Position numbers and translations under genes: made by a program. Of a stretch of 64,000 nucleotides of DNA, positions 54,881-64,000 are shown piece by piece. The DNA is from Polyodon spathula (Eukaryota > Chordata > Actinopteri > Acipenseriformes > Polyodontidae), in the NCBI RefSeq assembly GCF_017654505.1, contig NC_054545.1, forward strand, positions 9,681,427-9,745,426. Direction: 5' to 3'. The notes beneath the pieces are model-generated. The model did no database searches and was not told where the DNA came from. It worked only from the letters and a program-made list of their open reading frames with translations. Position 1 is the stretch's first letter. Every line of letters begins with the position of its first letter.

Positions 54881-56884
54881 ATGACAGAATCAAACACGGC
54901 TGTAGTTGCACGAAGTTTAGTTCAGCAATGCTTGTATGGCAAACTGCAAGTGAAACCCCCAACACAGAATTCTGAGGCAGAATGGGTTGAGGTACTGTAC
55001 TGTAAACTACACTTTGTCTTTGATATATTTTTAAGCGGTCCTGCAGTGATCAGAAATGTTTTATGTGTTAGCACTCATCGTATTTACATAACAACTGAAC
55101 AAAATTTAAAAATACTATTTCGTCATTGTTTAATTTTAATACAACCAAGTTGTATTTATAAATAATATGTAGTAAATGCAGCAGCAAAGCAGGTGATATA
55201 TGATGTACACTTGACAGTGAATTATGTTTAAAACCTGTTTTTAAGTGACGGTTTGTGTTAAAATGATGTGGTTCCCTACCAAATCTCCTGGTAGAAACTA
55301 AATTGCACATCTTCGAGCTGCTCCTGAGTCTATAACCCCACCAAAAACAACACCATGGAATGGGTTGCCCCACATCAGAGAAATAAACAGAGGGCCCTGT
55401 GTATGGTTCTGTTTTTAGGAATGTGCACACACTAAATAAAACAATTGGAGAGTACATTTTAGATATTACAGGATTTGAATAACAACATGATTTCTGACTT
55501 TTTTTTGTTTTAGATTCAGAGAGGAATGGTGATTTACATCTGCTTTTTCAAAGGGGCCACGGAAGAGATAATCCCCAAAATAGGTACAGTATATTTTTAA
55601 ATGCATCACTACACCAGCTTCTTATGTGTTACTAGTGATAAAAATAAATAAATAAATAATGATCAACTGGGCTCATGTTTAACATGGGGTAAAATATTCT
55701 AGTATGGGTTAATTGGACATAAGAGAATATGTTAATATAATTTAAAGTAATTGTAGCTAGCTAGCATAAGAAGCCCATACATTTTCTACAGCAAACACAT
55801 CCATTAACTACAGGGATCAAATGTGTCATTTTGGAAGAAACCTATGTTTTAGCAATCATGTATTTTCATTTTAAAACAACTATCTGGTACTACACTAGGT
55901 TAAAGAAATCTCTGTATGGATGACATACTATTTAGATAGTTTTGCACTTCCTTCGTTATAGAGCCAGAACTGTCCTCACCCCTTTCAAAGCCTTCTTTCC
56001 TGTCATTAACCAACCAGATGTTTACCCTATTGACTGACATGTGTTCAACCAGTAACAGCCTTCAACTCAGAAGACACTGCCAAAATGAAATGACCCAGGA
56101 AGGCCATGTATACTTTCTTGTGAGAAAGGCATAGCACCTTTGTTTAACCTAGTGTAGTACTGGATGTCATTTTTAAAAATGTAAATAAATCTTTGCCACA
56201 ACAGGTGTTTCTTTAAAAACTTCACATTTTAAACATATATAGTAAAGGGAAGTGTACGTCAGGTAAAATTTATGAAATTATTTTCTTCATTCCTAATTTA
56301 ATTTTGAATTGGGCACAACATGAAGGTAAAAATTATGGATCAAGGTAAAGCACCAGATTCACTAAACCTTTGTTAGGGAGTAAAAATACTGTGTTAACTG
56401 TAACATTTAATGTCTGTTTTTCATTTTAAAGAAAGTAGCACTTTCCATCCTAGTTTTTACTTGGACTATCTTACGTTAGATTAGTGCTAATCTGCCTCTT
56501 TCCTGCAACACAGAATGTCAACATTTTTTGATAAGCACTGTATTAATTGTATTCACAGTGAGCACACTATTAAACATGAAGCTGTGTGAGACAGACACTG
56601 GTAGGAATGTGTCTGTTCTCGACCTGCCTGGAAATGTTCTGATAGTCCCACAGGCTACCCTGGGCGGTAAAGCTAAAGGAAAGGGCATGCAGTACCACGC
56701 CAACATTGGGAAGGAGCAGGGAATGCAGCTCTATGCCAGCTTTGTGGCTCAGTGTGAAAAAGAGCTTTCCTCTTCCAGCAAATGCTCTGAATCAGGAGTA
56801 CTGGTCAGACATGGGACCTATGGGAATAGACAAGTATTGAAACTGGACACTAATGGACCTTATACACATTTGATTGAATTTTAA
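54881..56884 (+). CDS. DTD2: DTD2, D-aminoacyl-tRNA deacylase 2 (animal tRNA deacylase)
   Basis: Three exons: 54881-54991 (37 codons, donor GAG/GTACTG), 55514-55583 (TTTTAG acceptor, donor G/GTACAG) and 56559-56884 (TTCACAG acceptor, TAA stop). Together they encode 168 residues, the usual length of the vertebrate protein. Features in order: '[15 protein letters not shown]' (N-terminal strand), '[13 protein letters not shown]', '[18 protein letters not shown]', '[14 protein letters not shown]' and the C-terminal '[16 protein letters not shown]' with the Gly-Pro motif that in DTD2 adopts the trans form. The family proofreads tRNA in the cytosol, hydrolysing L-alanine mischarged on certain tRNAThr and some D-aminoacyl-tRNAs. 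All splice sites and phases are sound. Start: first ATG, context CAAAATGA. Confidence 0.97.
54992..55513 (+). other. DTD2: DTD2 intron 1
   Basis: GT-AG intron with no recognised element. Confidence 0.8.
55584..56558 (+). other. DTD2: DTD2 intron 2
   Basis: GT-AG intron of about 975 bases, AT-rich, nothing recognised. Confidence 0.8.
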
Positions 56885-56997
56885 TCGCACCACTTCTGAT
56901 TGCTGTCCTGTTTCCATGACCTCGATTTCTTTTGGGGCCAGGTGTTTCAACACATCTTTTTTATATTGCTGTTCCAAATTACATTTGTGAGATTCAA

Positions 56998-57003
56998 AAT
57001 AAA
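56998..57003 (+). promoter_or_regulatory. DTD2: Candidate DTD2 polyadenylation signal
   Basis: AATAAA about 115 bases past the DTD2 stop codon. It is the first canonical hexamer downstream. Confidence 0.6.
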
Positions 57004-58999
57004 TATATTGCAGCTAAATGTAGCCATCAACTTTCTCAATATCTCATCAGTTTGTGGATTTTTTTTTTTAACTAATGCTGAAATGTCATACTCCAGAAGT
57101 TGTGTTATATATTTTGTAATGTCTAGTTATATGATAGAAAATTAAACAATATATCTAACCTTAATGTGACATTACTATGTGATCTGATGCCCAAAAAAGC
57201 AGTATCACATCAGTATCAGGGTCTACTGTATATTATAAAAATGTGCTTTACAGTGTGATATCAGAATTATTTAGAATGACATGATATGCCCTGTTTTATT
57301 TAAAATGTAATTTGAGAAAGAAATATGAAAAACCTTACTAACTAAGAGGGATAAAAAATACTTCTTAACCATTATAGAATTACAGTCAAACTTTATTTAA
57401 ACCACCAGGACTACTGAAGTGGCATCCTGTTGCCTTAGTGTCATAACTACATTCACATCTTTGCATCAAGAAATGTGATTTTTCTCAGTACATTTTGCAT
57501 CATCCACGAGAATAATGTTGTTACATAATGACTATAGTTACATGTAACATAAAATGAATAATTACTGTGCATTCCTGAAAGAAATATACACCTAAAATGA
57601 AAGAAAATACAATCCAGTCTATCAGTGTTGCTGATAATGTTTGCTGCGTCTTTTCCTCTCAGAAATTGGTCTTGATATATAATTGCTTGTTAAATTAAAA
57701 TCTCATTTGGCAACCAGGGCCACTTTATAAAGGGGATGACATTTGTCTGATTTACAGTATTTGCACATTCCTGTTTTTTTGGGTGTTTATAAACCATAAA
57801 AATTGTCCCATGTGCTAAATAAATGTCAGTAATGTGTGTGTCCATATTAAAAGGCCAATATTTTAAAAACCCTAACCTAAATGTAAAAAGGGACCTTTAT
57901 AATCCAATACTGCTGGGATGAACAGGCAAGCGCATTCACATTGCTAGTTTCAACCCGGGGCAAAAAATTAAATGTGATTGCAACAGGCCTGGTTACGCTC
58001 GCCTCGGGTTGAAAACGCGCATGGCAGTAGCCACAAAATAAACGTTGAGGGTCAAGGGTCACGCATCAGCGCGCCTGGTATGAAAATATGTAGTGTGAAA
58101 TGATCATGTCTAACCCAAATCTCACCCCATAGATTGAAGAGCAAGGCAAATGTGAATACAGGCAGGGCTGAATTCTGGTGGATGGTGTAGTGTGAAAATG
58201 GCTTAAGTTGTGAGAAAAGAACAAGCAAAGCAGACACATAAATATGTCACTTCCAGAGCTCGACAACGCTACGAAATCAACCCAACTTGGCCTTAACCCA
58301 ACCCCAACCCTGAAACCTAACCCTAACCCTAACACCTAACCCTAACCATTAAAAATCATCTGATGCCCTCACGACACTTTGCAGTGGAGATTCCTTTGTA
58401 CTGCTATCATAGACTCTGATTCGGGGTGTACCATCAAAACTAGTATGTGGGAAATCGGACACTGATTTTTGTGTTCCTAGTGCCTATTAAATGGAAAGAC
58501 TAATTTGATTTCCTCACTGAAAATAGATTGCTTCATTTTTGCTCAGTCACCGAAATTAGACCGGTCGGGTGTCATAAGCATTTTCATAACAAATCAGTAA
58601 AGATTCTTAAGCTAATTCTTAAGTCAAGTTTCTGAAAAGTACCTGGGCGCTGTTCTTAGGTAAATTCTTTGTAAATGTAAGAAATTGTATTGTATTATAG
58701 GCCTATATTGATATTGCTACAGCCAAGGGAGTTTGCATTAAATTCAGTTTTGCTAAGTGGCATTAAACCAAAGTGTCTTTAGAAGCTACAGTTGGGAGAT
58801 AGTTTAAGATGGTCATCAGAAGCTGAAGTTGATTAGTGAAAGTCTTTATTGTTATTAAAGGTAGTCAGTGTTGTTTGTGTTTAAGGTGATTGCTGTTGTT
58901 ATTTCGAAGTTTGACTTCGAGTTTGATCTCAGAATTTGTGACACTCTTGGCTCTTTATTTTGTACACTCATAAAACTGTCAACTTCAAACGCTTAAGGA
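57004..58999. other. Intergenic DTD2-HEATR5A
   Basis: AT-rich with no supported gene. It includes telomere-like repeats at 58288-58347. Confidence 0.6.
58288..58347. repeat. Interstitial telomere-like CCCTAA repeats
   Basis: A run of degenerate and then exact CCTAACCCTAACCCTAA units, interrupted by 'AACACCTAA'. The left part is degenerate (CCAACCCCAACCCT). Confidence 0.8.
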
Positions 59000-59313
59000 G
59001 TAGGCCTGTTGGTTCAATGAACAGATATCACTGCTGACATGACATCGTGGTTTGAGGTGTCCACTTTTCTCACCAGCAATCGTCGAGCTCTATAATCGAT
59101 TCCCTCTCCCTGATTCTGGTGATGTGCTCGTTGATTCTGTGTTAGACTGCCTTCTCCCGACTCGCAGTATTTCACACTGCTGTTGGACTTCAGGCAGCAG
59201 CTGCGGAGTCTCAGCGCGTCTTTTTCAAAGCATTCCTTCGCTGTCACTACATCGGACACGCCCTGGCTTTTGGAAACAGGAAACAAGAGGATTTCCCAAT
59301 TCACGGTCAACAG
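59000..59313 (+). promoter_or_regulatory. HEATR5A: Candidate HEATR5A promoter and non-coding first exon
   Basis: This is a more GC- and CpG-rich stretch than its surroundings (for example 'CTCAGCGCGTC', 'CATCGGACACGCCC'), ending in a CAACAG/GTAAAG donor at 59313. It lies 2.8 kb upstream of an exon that begins 10 bases before the HEATR5A ATG, so a separate 5' UTR exon is required. The transcription start is not identified. Confidence 0.35.

Positions 59314-64000
<4,687 letters not shown>

Overview
This window comes from a vertebrate nuclear genome, most likely a non-teleost ray-finned fish such as a sturgeon or paddlefish. The evidence is AT-rich DNA, split genes with GT-AG introns, long AT microsatellites, and tRNA-derived SINEs whose 3' tail (around 'GTAAGTCGCCTTGGATAAA') is of a kind common in fish. 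The species call is inference from repeat style. Four recognisable genes occur in the order ARHGAP5 (-), NUBPL (-), DTD2 (+), HEATR5A (+). To my knowledge this is the same neighbourhood as human chromosome 14q12, with NUBPL and DTD2 head to head.

Positions 1-16800 hold the 5' part of ARHGAP5 on the minus strand. There is a CpG-richer candidate promoter near 16.6-16.8 kb, the giant first coding exon (9858-13586, 1243 codons, fully open) and the next exon (8710-8860), which starts the RhoGAP domain. The rest of the RhoGAP domain must lie left of position 1. The intron at 1-8709 carries a CGGBP1/hAT-like zinc-finger fragment, a hAT-like MITE, a SINE and a local tandem duplication.

Positions 16.8-35 kb are intergenic and rich in repeats. 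They include a solo LTR with a perfect 5-bp target duplication and a minus-strand terminal-exon-like fragment (20478-20627) that reads as protein only if one base is missing.

Positions 35112-54430 hold all 11 exons of NUBPL, the mitochondrial complex I Fe-S assembly factor, in order. I judge it a decaying pseudogene. It has single-base deletions in the P-loop exon and in the exon carrying the MPPGTGD motif, a GT-to-AT donor change after exon 8, and no usable canonical splice sites around exon 4. The neighbouring ARHGAP5 exon and DTD2 are intact, so poor sequence quality is an unlikely explanation. In a polyploid fish this could be loss of one duplicate copy.

Positions 54431-54880 are a short shared promoter region. 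DTD2 (three exons, 168 aa, intact) follows, then about 5 kb containing interstitial telomere-like repeats and a candidate HEATR5A 5' exon. The first two coding exons of HEATR5A (62078-63093) follow, and the gene continues past the right edge. I found no prokaryotic, CRISPR or viral gene system. The most notable observation is the multi-lesion NUBPL relic.
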